Shown: positions 10,316 to 20,953 of the stretch, piece by piece
Layout of the letters: each line of letters starts with the position of its first letter
Numbering within the stretch: the stretch's first letter is position 1
NCBI GenBank assembly: GCA_013146195.2
Contig: CM028380.1
Span: forward strand, 86,244,049 to 86,308,048
DNA length: 64,000 nt
DNA from: Codonopsis lanceolata
Taxonomy: Eukaryota > Streptophyta > Magnoliopsida > Asterales > Campanulaceae
Direction of reading: 5' to 3'
Program-made: the position numbers and the translations under genes
Notes under the pieces: model-generated
Database searches by the model: none
What the model was told of the DNA's origin: nothing
The model's input: only the letters and a program-made list of their open reading frames with translations

Positions 10316-11350
10316 TTGAAATTTGGATTCCCTCTTGCTGAATATTACCAATAATGGATAGTCCGGAAGGGGCACTTGAAGCAAATGCGAAGCAGTTAAT
10401 TCCTGGCTAGTCTATCGGAATATGAATATTCCTGCGAGGATGTGTCAATACGACCACCCCCCCCCCAAGATGTAAAATGATACTGTCGGTATTTGAACCA
10501 TATAAATCCCGCTGAGATCATAGCACGTATCGAAAAGCGATACCGGAGAAGAAGCGCGAAGGAGGCTAGCGGTTTGCACAGTAAAGGCATCTCGAAATGG
10601 AATGTAAGCTGCCCGAGAAAATCGAGTCACAACTGTCCCCGTGTCTATAATCATGCCTCTGTTACCAAACTCGTCTAGATAGAAAACCGATTCGGGTATG
10701 GGAACTTGGCTACCTCCTACTCCGAGACCCGATAGTCCAACATAGTAAAGATTAGGCGCTCTAATGTTGCAGACAAGTGGAACCCAATTAGCACCCGGCG
10801 TGAATTCCTTGTATCCAAAAACCAAAAACGCTGAGCAAATGGTGTCGCGGCTAACTAGACAATATGTAAATGCACCACCAATTTGCCCACCCAATTGACC
10901 AACTAGTGACATGGATCCTCGTCCGATACCCAACACTCTAGTAGCTCCAATAAAATTTCCACGGTTACGGTATTCACACCCGATTGCTACGTCTCAGACG
11001 ATAGTGCTGCCAAATATTAAAGTCTCAAGGGCGAGCGCGGGGAGGACTACCCACACCAATCCTCACAAAGTATTCTCCGCTCCCTAGATCCACACCCGAA
11101 ACCCCGCCAGACCCGAAATTAAGGATTTTTGCAGCGATATCAATGCTCCCATTCACTAATAGGCAGAATAAATTCGCGACCCTTTTGAAATCCCTCTTTG
11201 TTCGGTCCTAGCGGTGAATGGACCGGATGATGAGAGCTCATCTCTATGAAACCGTTGAAGTTTTGAGTTGGTCGCGGCCGTGGGTGCAGTTAAGGAACGG
11301 TGTGGTGACACTGCGAGAATTTATACCAGTGTTTGTAGGGAGAATGACAT
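10316..11350 (-). pseudogene. Aspartic protease copy E, lacks first catalytic motif
   Basis: Built like copy C. ATG at 11350 (MSFSLQ), early frameshift, DTGS segment deleted near 11035. The second lobe is open from 10936 to 10445: LGIGRGSMSLVGQLGGQ, GGAFTYCLVSRD, YYVGLSGLGVGGSQVP and MIIDTGTVVTRF with the second catalytic Asp. A run of about ten G (plus-strand C, 10457-10467) shifts the frame where the family has a Gly-rich turn. The C-terminal strand FAFASSAPSGLSIIGNIQQ follows in another frame, and the same in-frame stop before it as in copy C shows common descent. Confidence 0.82.
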
Positions 11351-11785
11351 TGTGTTGGAGCTGTTTGGTATTGACATGAGTTTGAAGACAGAAGGACGAA
11401 CGGCAAACGGAAATGAATCACAACTCGAGCAGACAAAATTGCATTTGGGAATAAAGCATATGAGAGAAAGAAAAAAGAGGAGAGAAAGATACGGCTGGTT
11501 GAGATCAAAAGCAGGAAAGAGAGACAGAGGGCTGAATCTATAGTTCTTAGGCTGACGGAATAAGAAATATATAAGAAATTTACTTATTAAGGGTCTCTTA
11601 CTCATTCTCCACTCTCGCCGCTTAATGAAGTTACGTGTTTGTGAGTGCCTGAGGGATATCCAGCGATGCAACCTCAAACCACGAGAATGCTTGAAGAAGC
11701 AAAAAGACAAATAATGTAGCTTTAACTTCCAATGCCTTATTTGACTATAAACAGCCTAATGGCTGGATTTCATGGTGATGGTGGT
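11351..11785 (-). other. 5' flank of copy E
   Basis: Homologous to the flanks of A and C, with the same purine-rich stretch near 11460-11530. A 129-codon open frame crosses it (11710-11321) but is not conserved in the other copies. Confidence 0.5.
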
Positions 11786-12203
11786 TTAGTCATGGTATTG
11801 CTTTTCTGTATGTTTTGTGAGTGTGTTTGCGTGTGACAAATCAATTTTGTGAAGTTTAATCAATGAATTGCTTAATTTGTTGTTAAATAATTGTCATCCT
11901 TTCCTTTTTTTTCTTACTAGTCAAGTGCATGCGCGTTGCACGCATGTTGCACATGTTGTTAATGATTTTTTAGTGAAATGCTATTTCCACTACATTTTTT
12001 ACTTATCTACCACATTATTAATTAGTTATTACTTTTAACTTATGTAGGCTTGGACAAAACTATTTATTAATTAATTACTTCTTTTACTACTTAACAACAA
12101 ATTAAGCAGTTCATAGATTAAACTTCATAAAACTGATTTGTCACACGCAAACACATGCACACAACATAAGGAAAAGCAATACCATGACTAAACCACCATC
12201 ACC
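11786..12203. promoter_or_regulatory. Head-to-head spacer between copies E and F
   Basis: Third version of the inverted spacer; the unpaired middle (about 11886-12080) has ACTAGTCAAGTGCATGCGCG and fewer CATGTTGCAC repeats (11918-11960) than the other two. Promoter role inferred. Confidence 0.45.
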
Positions 12204-12385
12204 ATGAAATCAAGCCATGAGGTTGTTTATAGCCAAATAAGGCATTGGAAGTTAAAGCTACATTATTATTTTTTTTCCTTCTTTATATGTTCTCGTGGTT
12301 TGAGGTTGCATCTTTGGATATCTCTCAGGCTTTCACAATCACATAGCTTCATTAAGCGGCGAGAGTGGAGAATGAGTAGGAGACC
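12204..12385 (+). pseudogene. Aspartic protease copy F, 5' flank only
   Basis: The MKSSHEVVYSQ-type 5' block is present to 12385, where it stops exactly at the first base of the LTR of element X (TGTTGGTCCC). No protease-coding sequence remains. Its continuation would lie on the far side of X, beyond the first gap. Confidence 0.8.
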
Positions 12386-13605
12386 TGTTGGTCCCAAAAT
12401 AGACTCAATCTAGGCTAGAAGGGGGGGGGGGGTTGAATAGCCTAGTTATGCTTTTGTGAAAACTTTTCGAAAAGCTCTTCTTAATGTTTTCTTGAACGAT
12501 TTAATTAGAAGAGTTAAGGCAGCGGAAACAGAAGCGAATCTGAACTATCGAGAATTCAGAGAAGGTAGCACAGATTCAGAAATAGTTAAGCACAAGCAGT
12601 TAATGAGAAAGATAAGAACAGTTCAAAACAGAATACAGAGATTTGAAGTGGTTCGTACTGTGAATAGTACTACATCCACTACCAAAATGGTTAGCTTTGG
12701 ATTTTAAACGTGCACTTGTTTATCCACTAGGTTTATGGGATAGATCTCTAATGGATCGTGTACAAAATAAGTTTTTAACCAAGTGTATAAAGGTGAGAGA
12801 AACAATCAAGGAATAATTGTTCTCACACGTGCAAAATTAAAGACAGCTTAAAGACAAACTAAATGAAGCTGAAACGAATTTAAGATGGCAGATCTGCAGC
12901 TTCAGAGAGTTTGGTAAAGTGTTAGTCCTTGTCCTTTGATCTCTTGAATGCTTGAATGTTTGAAGATGAAGCTTGAGAGTTTAATGCGCAAGAGTTGTTC
13001 TTCAGATCTTCAAGACTTGAATAAATACCAGGAAGAGATCTTTGGACCGTTGGACTGAGACAGGGAGGGCTGTGTCCAACGTTCTTTTGCATTGAATGCA
13101 ATTCAGCGCTTTGGGAGATGTAAGAGCCACAGTCATCAGAGATGCAGTGTGCAGAGAGGACATTCCCAATTTGAGTAAGGTTGCAGGTTGCAGGCTCTGC
13201 AGCTTGGAAAGTCTTTTTAGCCAAAAAGGGTAATGTCTTCAGTCTTCAGGTTTCAGGAGACAGTCTGGACAGTTGTCAGCATGAAGAGTTGACTTCTTGA
13301 AAGTGAAATCTGATGAAGACATAATGACTAGATATTTTTTGAAAATATCTAAATAGGTGTACATGTGTCATAATTTCGTGATTTGGCTCATCTTGATTTT
13401 TCGAATTTTGAGCAGACTTCAAAGCCTGCTGTTCTTCCAAGGCTGCTGAAGAAGCTAGCAAAACCGCGCCTAAAACTAACACTTAAACAGTTCTAAACAC
13501 ATTGATTCTAAGACAGTTGCCACACTAATCGGTACGTAGACCTTTTAGCCACTGTACAATAGAATCAGAGGATGAGTCAACCAAATCTAGAATAAGGAAT
13601 CAACA
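12386..13605 (-). repeat. X 3' LTR (1220 bp)
   Basis: Left edge TGTTGGTCCC and right edge AATCAACA (minus strand TGTTGATT...GGGACCAACA). It aligns along its length with 41031-42228 and, in reverse, with 57278-58480. It includes a run of G at 12421-12432. Short open frames such as 12922-13224 lie inside the LTR and also occur in the V and Z LTRs; they are not genes. Confidence 0.9.
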
Positions 13606-13720
13606 ATCTCCTCCTATTTGGTTGATGTCATCATCTCAGCTACTAGCAGACTTTGAATCATGCACTGAGATAATAACATGTCTTAAAGAATTTTTATTAA
13701 GAGCAGACATGCCTCTCGAA
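13606..13720 (-). promoter_or_regulatory. X polypurine tract and 3' stem-loop
   Basis: The minus strand at 13617-13606 reads ATAGGAGGAGAT, directly before the LTR, as expected for the plus-strand primer. At 13666-13717 ACATGTCT and AGACATG can pair; the outer stem seen in Z is damaged here where CTCAG reads CTCGA. Confidence 0.7.
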
Positions 13721-14002
13721 CGAAGCCTTAGTAGAGATAGCTTGCTAGACTAAGTACTTACAAGAAAAAGCATTAAAATCAAGTACTGAGTAGAGCAGGG
13801 TTTAAATCTATGAGATAAGCACACATGTAACATGTAAAGATTTAAACACAAAGTTTAAATAAACTAAATGATAGCAAGATAAAGCAATTTAAACTTTGAA
13901 AGAAACTGAAGTCATCTGTGATTAAACAAGCTATTTAACAGCAAAAGTTTTGGCAAAACAGCAGGGTTTTTTAAAAAGATACAGAATAAAATACCAACAG
14001 AT
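13721..14002. other. X 3' untranslated region
   Basis: AT-rich DNA with no open frame or known motif, between the stem-loop and the accessory gene. Its sequence is shared with Z (42346-42640). Confidence 0.6.
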
Positions 14003-16621
14003 TCATAATAGATTGGGCTGAGTGCGTCGTCGTTCTAAGTAGTCTCCAACCCAGATCCGGATTCTGTCATTTTGGCGTTCTCGGAGTCGGTTATGTTCTT
14101 CAATAAGGGCTTGATTCAAAAAGTGAGTAGCTCTCTCCTCCCTGATGGCACCAACCCTATTTGTTCGGCGGCTCGGCATCGGCTTGCTCGACAAGGCGAA
14201 GATCAGTGAAATCAGCAACTTCTCGCCGACGGATGATTGCTCGTGCCATTCCGGTCTTGAGCTCATCGAAGAAACCGCAATGTTGATCTGGCGAAATGCG
14301 GCATGCCTATCGGAGCGACACGGTGATCTTGAACCGAGGCAGGGTGAGTAGTGAAGGCTTGGCGGTGTCGTTCACGGTTGATCAACAATCTTGCCAATGT
14401 CAAAGATGGTGGCATGAGTAGCGTTGAGGCCATAACTGAGCACCTCGATCTGCTGTGCCATAGAAGATACGGTGGTGTTGAGCTGAGCGAGCTGGTCATT
14501 GTTGGCTCGGAGAAGATCAAGAAGGGCAGGATCAGCAGTGTTTATTGGAAGGGAGGAAGGGTTTAGGTTGACTGAGATATGAGTCTCAGAAGGGTTAGGA
14601 GCAAGGTGTGGAGAAGAAGATGAAGAAGCAGGTTGGTTAGCAGCAGAGGTTGTAGGTGGAGGAGAAGAGGGTTTGGAATCAATTTCAATGTCAGTGGCTA
14701 GGCTACTGATAGAGAAAGAAGAAGAAGAGGAAGAAGAGGCTTCTAAAAGGTAGGAGGGAAAAGGATAGTCGGGTAGAAGAATGAAGTTGGGAGGGGAGGT
14801 AGAAGGGTAGAGAAGGTCTGAAATAGAAGAGAAATCAAAGAGAAAAGAATGGGTGGCAGAAGAGATGGAAGGAAAGAGAATTTGGTATAGGTCAGAAGAG
14901 ATGGAGATAGGAGTGATGTATTGAGAGATAGGAGGGAAGATTTCTGGTAGAAAGGCGGTTTGGTAGAGAAGAGTAGATATGTGAGGGGCAAGAGGAGAGA
15001 AGTGTTCGGGCATAGAGAAGAAAGTAGAAGAGGTAGAGGGAGAAGAGTTTATGTGAGCAGGTATTATGGCTAGGGAAGATTCTGGATGAATGGCGGAGAT
15101 GGGTTCGGGAGAAGATGGCGGAGAAGGGATAGTGTCTATAGGTTGAGAGGGTGGAGAAGATGGTGTTGGAGCCACAGACTTCTTGCAAAGTCTGCGTTTC
15201 TTCTTCTTTGGAGCAGGTGAAGAAGGCTCCTCCTCAACAACAGCAGGGGTTGAAAAGTAAGTAGGGGAAGAAGGAGGGGTAGCAGCATGCTCCTCCCCAA
15301 CAGCAGCAGGGGCTATTGAAGAAGTGAGAGAAGGGGAGGAAGAAGAGATAGGTGATGAAGGAGGGATGAAGGTAATGAAGGGTTCAGAAGGTTCGGAGCG
15401 TTTGGTTTTGCGCTTTCGTGAGCGAGAGGAGCGAGTGTTGGCGGCCTCAGCGAGCACCGGAGCGAGGATTGGATGAGGCTCTTTGTCTTTTAGCTGGGGA
15501 TAAGCGAGGGGGTTAGCGTAGCGATGGTTGATAAGCTTTTGATTTCCGTTTCTTGAAGCTGGATCCTCCTCAGCGAAGAGATCTTCTTCTTCTTTTTGTG
15601 GAGGTGGAGGAGGGAGGATCGCTGAACCTTCTTGGCGACCTTGGCCAGCCGGCTTCCAGCTTGGAGAGCTTTTTGCTCAGCTGCTTGGCCATGAGGGCAT
15701 CCACGGTTGTCTCAGGATTGATTTTGATAACTTTAAGTGGAGGCGGGTTCATAGCATGGACTATGATCAGAGGATGAAGACCTTGCTGAACTCTCTTCTC
15801 GTTCTTCAGCTTTTGGTAGTTGATGATGAAGGTGCTGGTGAATTGGATAGATTTTTGAATTTTCTTCTTCTCAAAGGCAAAGATGCGTGTATGCAATTGT
15901 GTGTTTGACCGAAGAAGAGTATTAAAAAGGCGAACAAAAGGTTAAACTACGCTTGAGAACCTTTGTGCTTCAACGACATCGCCTGGCTCAAATAGAATCA
16001 GTGCTTGAGTTAGTCGAAGGTTGAGGATAGCTAGAAGTGTATTCAGCAGGTGTCGCGATCATTATGTCATGAGTACCATTCTTAAAGATCAGACTCTTGT
16101 CGAATAGATGGTGATGAAGTAGACATCATCTTGAATAAAGTCCTCTTCATCTTAGAAGGCCTCCCTTGGAGTGTTTTCTCCCATATAAGACCATGCGTGG
16201 CCTTTTCATCATCAATCGATGAAGTGGGCCATCGAATTCCACGCCTTAAGCAACTCTTGAATCTTGGCGATCTGAGCGATGATAGTGACGGAGATGGTCC
16301 TGACAATAACAGTGATGGACGTTCTGGATTCATTGATTGTAGCATTCTGGAAGAATTCTTCCACTAGAAGATAGCTGAAGTTGACATCGTCAAGCACGAA
16401 CAGAGGCAGAATCCCAGACTGGTTCAGGTCATCCACAATTTTGACCCTAGAAGCATAAGCATGAGCAGATGGTTCGTCGATGCACATCCTGGATGATACA
16501 TAGTTGGGGGGCAACGATGGAATCTCAGGAGATTGGATTCTAAGCTTTGTTCGGGAACAACAGTTGAAGAAGAAGTTCCAGCACTGCGATTACTGAGTTA
16601 GGGTTAGAAATTTTTTACCAT
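14003..16621 (-). pseudogene. X accessory (env-position) gene, intron absent, frameshifted
   Basis: Starts at the ATG 16621-16619, after a CT-rich leader. Frames in order: 16514-16212 (contains YVSSRMCID and VRTISVTIIAQI), 16345-16082, 15896-15570 (basic; FTSTFIINYQKL), 15457-14372 (361 codons, extremely Pro/Ser-rich) and 14266-14003 (charged EEHNRLRERQND, likely coiled coil). No transmembrane segment or signal peptide is evident. X lacks the segment that interrupts Z near 45496-45775. In Sireviruses this position holds an envelope-like gene of unproven role; that label rests on position only. Several frameshifts fall at CAG/CTG sites. Confidence 0.7.
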
Positions 16622-16790
16622 TGCAGAAGATTCGCAGAAGTAGAAGATGAAAAGGAAGTGAATCAGCAAATTAACTAACGAGCAGGCGAAGGAACCGGGA
16701 ATTCTTAGAGAGAAAGAAAGTTTTAGAGAGAGAATAGCAAAGAGACGGATTTGTGAAATGAATTTTTGGCGGTTGAGGGTTTATAAATGA
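16622..16790 (-). promoter_or_regulatory. X accessory-gene promoter and leader
   Basis: TTTATAAA on the minus strand at 16788-16781 lies about 160 nt before the ATG, followed by a CT-rich leader with TTCTCTCTCTAAAAC. The same arrangement occurs in Z, Y and W, suggesting a separate transcript for the downstream gene. Confidence 0.6.
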
Positions 16791-17160
16791 AAGGACGTCT
16801 GTCGATCATAGAGACTTGTGAAATGTCATTAAGTCAGACACCTTTTTGATGACAAGACTTAATGAATGACGGCTTTTAGGAAAGAGAAAAATACCTTTTC
16901 ATAAAGTATTTCAACCAAATTTGAAATCAGTCCCTCACAATTTTCATAAACAACCCTCTAAAATTATGAGTTTAGAAAGCTTACCTTTGTGTCCCAGTGC
17001 CTGTATAAATTCTTGACTTTACTCTTTAAAAAGTAAATGCAGCAAGAGAAATTTTCAAGATGCTTAAAAAGAAATTATCAAGTGCCTTAAAATTAATTTT
17101 GAAATTTCAAAATATTATAATGAAAAATTAATTTTAATTGAAATTAAATTTAAGCGAGTT
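16791..17160. other. X spacer between pol and accessory gene
   Basis: AT-rich sequence shared with Z (45973-46340); no open frame or recognised motif. Confidence 0.6.
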
Positions 17161-19848
17161 GGGTCAAGCATACCAAGCTCTCCCGAGATAAGCAAACACA
17201 TGCGCTAGAGCTTTGTGAAGATATCGCGGTTGATGTTCAGTGGAAATGTACTTCATGCTAATGTTTCTCTTTTCTACATTGTCCCTTAGAAAGTGATATC
17301 GAACATCGATATGCTTTGTCTTGGAATGCATCACAGGATTGTATGTGATAGAGATTCTTGGTGTTATCACACATGATTGGGCGATGCACTACTTTGATGT
17401 CGTAGTCCACCAAGCTGTTGTTTGATCAGGCGGTTGGCGGCAGCACCGGCAGCTATGTACTACGCTTGATGGTGGAGTTGGAAACGATGCTTGTTTCTTG
17501 CTAGCCAGAGACAAGTCTGTCTCCTAGAAATTGACATGGTGCTTTTCTCCGATTGGCAACTTGACATAGTCGGCATCGAGTAGCCTACTAAGTTGAAAGA
17601 AGATTCCTTGGATACCAAATACCTAAGTTGGTGGTATCGATACATATAATGATTCTTTTGGTGCGAAGATGTGACTCACAGTGCTTGAAATCTAGCACAT
17701 ACCCCAACGGCATACACTATGTCGGTCTGGCGGCGTGAGGTAAGAGAGATCCGATTATCCCCTATAGTGGGTGATATCGACTTTCTTTCCTTGTAAGTCT
17801 TTTGTAAGTTTACATTTAGCGACCATTGGTGTATCAAAAGTGTTTGTTGTTTCCAATCCGAACTTTTACAAGATCTTTAGCATACTTGGATTGGATGAAT
17901 ATTCCTTTGTTGGATTGAATTTGAAGACCCAAGAAGAATGTGAGTTCTCCCATCATGCTCATTTGGAATTTGCCGGTCATGAGTGTTTCAAATCTTGCCG
18001 ACTTCTCATTGGTAGATCCGAAGATAATATCATCAACGTAAATTTGTACCAGCGAGAGTGTCCTTTGTGCTTGAGAATGAAGAGTGGTGTCGATCTTTCC
18101 TCGCACAAATCCTTGTTCTACTAAGAATTTGGATAGAGTTTCATACCGGGCCGAGGAGCTTGCTTAAGACCATAGAGGCCTTCTTAAGCTTGTAGACATG
18201 AGTTTCTTTTCCTTTTCCACGAAGCACGGAGGTTGAGCAACGTGGCGTTTCTTGAAGATCACCATTTAGAAATGCGCTTTTGACATCCATTTGATACTGA
18301 CACAAAGTCCTTGTATGTAGCATAGGCTAAGAAGATCGATAGCTTCAATCCTCTTTGGAGCAAGCGTTTCATCATAGTCGATACCTTCTTCTTGGCGATA
18401 TCCTTGTGCAACAAGTCTTGCTTTGTTTCTCTATGTTCATCCTCATCCTTCTTGTTTGAACACCCATTTTGTGCCAATGGCGGTATGATCGGCGGGCTTT
18501 GGGACTAGCTTCCATACTTGGCATCGTTCAAATTCTTTGAAGTTCTTCTTGCATGGCTTCCGACCAACTTGGATCTTGAAGGGCTTCATCGATCTTCTTT
18601 GGCTCTTCTTACGAGGCGAATGCGGCCTGAGAACATACATTCATTTTGGAAGATCTTAAGTCACTCTCAACATGAATGTCACCAATGATTTGAGAGATTG
18701 GATGGTCTTTACATGTTCTTGTGACAGCGGGAATGTGATGATTTGTTCTTTGTTCTTCATGATAAGGTTGAGGAGGGCTAGAAGGAAGATCAGTCGTGTG
18801 ATGAGTATCTTGTTCGGAGGTTCAAGGTTAGTTGAGGAAGAGGATTTTCAGGTTCGAAACAAAGGGTTCTGGGTTTGAGTTTTCTTGAGCGGGGTTGAAG
18901 TCTTCGGTGACCCATTTGATAAGAAATGATGATCGGGGACATTTGATTGAGTTCTTTGGTGATGGATGTAAGTACTGTCTCAACATTAACAAAGTCATCG
19001 GCAACATTTGGAGCCACGTGTGGCTCTAATAAATCAAATTCATCAAATGAGACATGAGCAGTTCAACTATTTTCAATGATCGTTTGTTGAAAACCATAAG
19101 CTTTGGAGTGTAAAGCATAACCCAAAAATACACCTTCATCGGCTTTATGATCAAATTTGCCTCTTAGTCATTACCATTGTAGACTACGAAACATTTGCGT
19201 AGAAGATTTTTAAAAATCCAATGTTTGGGGTTTTACCTCTCCAAGTTCATAGGGTGTTTTCTGGTGAAATTTGTTGATCAAAGATGCGTTACAGTGAACG
19301 GTGTGTTGACACGCCCGAAGTGTTTGGGCAACTTTGCGAGCATAGTTTTAGCGACTTCGATAAGTGTTCGTTTTCCTTTACGCAACACCATTTTGCGCGG
19401 TGTCCTTCTGCGAGAAGTTGTGACCAATGTCGTGATCATCCGCGACTTTGCTATTCCATTGTTGTGAACTGGTACCATTGTCGTCGAGCGTCACGATTTC
19501 ATCAGTTTTGCGTTTGCGGTCTTACGAAACAATTTGTAAGAAGATCGTATGTGTGGTCTTTAGAAGACATCATCTACGTCGAGTGTATCTTGTATAATCA
19601 TCCACTACTACAAGCGTGTATCGTGACCACCATAGCTAATAGTAGTGGCCAGTCAGGAGAGAGATCCATGTGTAGAAGTTGCGAGAGGTCTTGATGTTGA
19701 GAGTCTGGTTGCTTTTGAAGGGCGTTTTTGAGGCTTTCCAGTTGACAAGCTTTGCAAGCACGATCATGATCAGACCTTTGGCATTCCTTTGACTAGACCT
19801 TCTTTGGATAGCTTAGATAGATACTTGAAATTCAAATGGGTGAGTCTT
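17161..19848 (-). pseudogene. X pol: integrase part, reverse transcriptase, RNase H
   Basis: Read leftward from the gap. Integrase catalytic-core fragments at about 19800-19278; the linker with NVADDFVNVE near 19017; the RT leading part (VWKLVPKPADH, GTKWVF) at 18640-18443; the RT core at 18106-17834 with the catalytic YVDDIIFGSTNE; RNase H at 17750-17164 ending HSKTKHIDVRYHFLRD. The frame is broken many times by one- or two-base changes, several at places where V reads CTG and X reads CG (for example about 17576). Gag, protease and the integrase N-terminus fall in the gap. Confidence 0.85.
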
Positions 19849-19948
19849 NNNNNNNNNNNNNNNNNNNNNNNNNNNNNNNNNNNNNNNNNNNNNNNNNNNN
19901 NNNNNNNNNNNNNNNNNNNNNNNNNNNNNNNNNNNNNNNNNNNNNNNN
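19849..19948. other. Assembly gap (100 N)
   Basis: Exactly 100 N. The left flank is minus-strand copia integrase (X); the right flank is plus-strand copia RNase H of a different family (Y). The true distance and the adjacency of the two sides are unknown. Confidence 0.98.
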
Positions 19949-20582
19949 ACTTCTTTACCCTTCTTGCTAGTAGACGACATTATGTTTCTTTGTTTGTGTT
20001 TGTGTTAGATTTGAGCGGATCAAAGGAGTCACATTTGCTTCGCCAAGCGTATCATAAGATATGTCTCAAAAACAACCAATCTAGGCATCACGGTATCCCA
20101 AATCCAGCAACTTTAATCTAGTTGGATACTCGGATCTGATTAGCGACCTGAAAGTGAAGCGAGAGAGAAGCACTAGTGGGACTTGTCAATTCCTGGAAAT
20201 AGACTTATCTCATGGTCTTGCAAGAAACAAGGATCGGGTTGCAAATTCAACCACGAAGCGAAATACATTCTTTGCAGCATTTGTTGCTCTCAACTCCTAT
20301 GGATGAAGCAACAACTAGTGGACTACAACATCAAGGCGCAAAGCCCAATCATGTGTGACAACACATCGGCAATTCGGTCTCAAAAATCCAGTGATGCACT
20401 CCAAGACAAAACACATTGATATTCGTTATCACTTCCTCAAAGATCATGTGGAAAAAGGTAACATCAGTTTGGAATATGTTCCAATTGAACATCAATTGGC
20501 AGACATTCTCAGAAAACCACTGGACGCCACCAGGTTTGCTTATTTAAGGAGAAATCTTGGTATGATTGATCCTACTGCTTAA
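19949..20582 (+). pseudogene. Y pol, end of RT and RNase H
   Basis: Broken frames encode the C-terminal part of copia pol. The most recognisable are a Cys-Asp-Asn-Thr-Ser-Ala motif region at 20340-20400 and KHIDIRYHFLKDHVEKGNIS in the frame 20355-20582, ending HQLADILRKPLD. This RNase H would remove RNA from the cDNA hybrid. Everything upstream is in the gap. Frames shift at several CAG sites compared with W. Confidence 0.8.
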
Positions 20583-20953
20583 ATTCAACATTTTGTTAAT
20601 GTTTCTTTCATACCGGTAGACCTAGTTTTAAGACTAATCGGAAGACGTAAGTTCTCCTTTACCGGAAGACTTAAAGGTTAGTACTCTTACTTAGTCTAAT
20701 TTTTGCTAAAGAGGTTTCTAAAGCAATAAAGGGGGTCAAGGATAAAATCTGGTACTTAAGAAAATATCTTAAGTTCCCGCTTTCTCAAACTAAAATTTTC
20801 TCGCCTTTAAATAGCCCTTGAACCGTCATTTGCAAAACTTTACGAAACCCTTTGACAAAATATTTCTCTCTCTTTTCATACTCTCTCTCACTCTCTGTGT
20901 AACTACTTTCTGCAAATTCAAATCCTTCTTGTTTCTTCTTCTCATCATCAACA
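20583..20953 (+). promoter_or_regulatory. Y spacer with accessory-gene promoter and leader
   Basis: TTTAAATAG at 20806-20814 lies 140 nt before the ATG at 20954, followed by a CT-rich leader (CTCTCTCACTCTCTG). W has the same box at 53004-53012 and the same spacing. Upstream (20583-20800) is noncoding. Confidence 0.6.

Larger units (their letters stand above)
4830..12385. repeat. Array of inverted aspartic protease duplications (A- B+ C- D+ E- F+)
   Basis: The same 5' region beginning ATGAAATC-AGCCATGAGG appears at 6620, 9433 and 12204 on plus, and in reverse near 6163, 8994 and 11785 on minus. The plus copies are spaced 2813 and 2771 bp, so a unit of about 2.8 kb is tandemly repeated, and each unit is itself an inverted pair: heads meet near 6390, 9210 and 11990, tails near 7545 and 10317. 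C1 truncates the left end and X the right. No copy has both catalytic motifs in one open frame. Confidence 0.88.
12386..19848 (-). mobile_element. X: Sirevirus-like copia element, cut by assembly gap
   Basis: On the minus strand: pol (19848-17161), a spacer, an accessory gene (16621-14003), a stem-loop, a polypurine tract (13617-13606) and the 3' LTR (13605-12386). The LTR is near-identical to those of Z and V. Gag, protease and the 5' LTR are lost at the run of N. An extra gene between pol and the 3' LTR together with tRNA-Met priming (seen in V) is typical of Sireviruses. It is inserted in aspartic protease copy F. Confidence 0.87.

Noticed and set aside
4830..12385. Protease array as a fold-back DNA transposon
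   Set aside because: No terminal target duplication is visible and both outer ends are cut by copia insertions; the inverted arms are gene copies.
14003..16621. Calling the X accessory gene a viral envelope protein
   Set aside because: Only its position supports this; no signal peptide, membrane segment or cleavage motif is visible, so it is described as an accessory gene in the envelope-like position.
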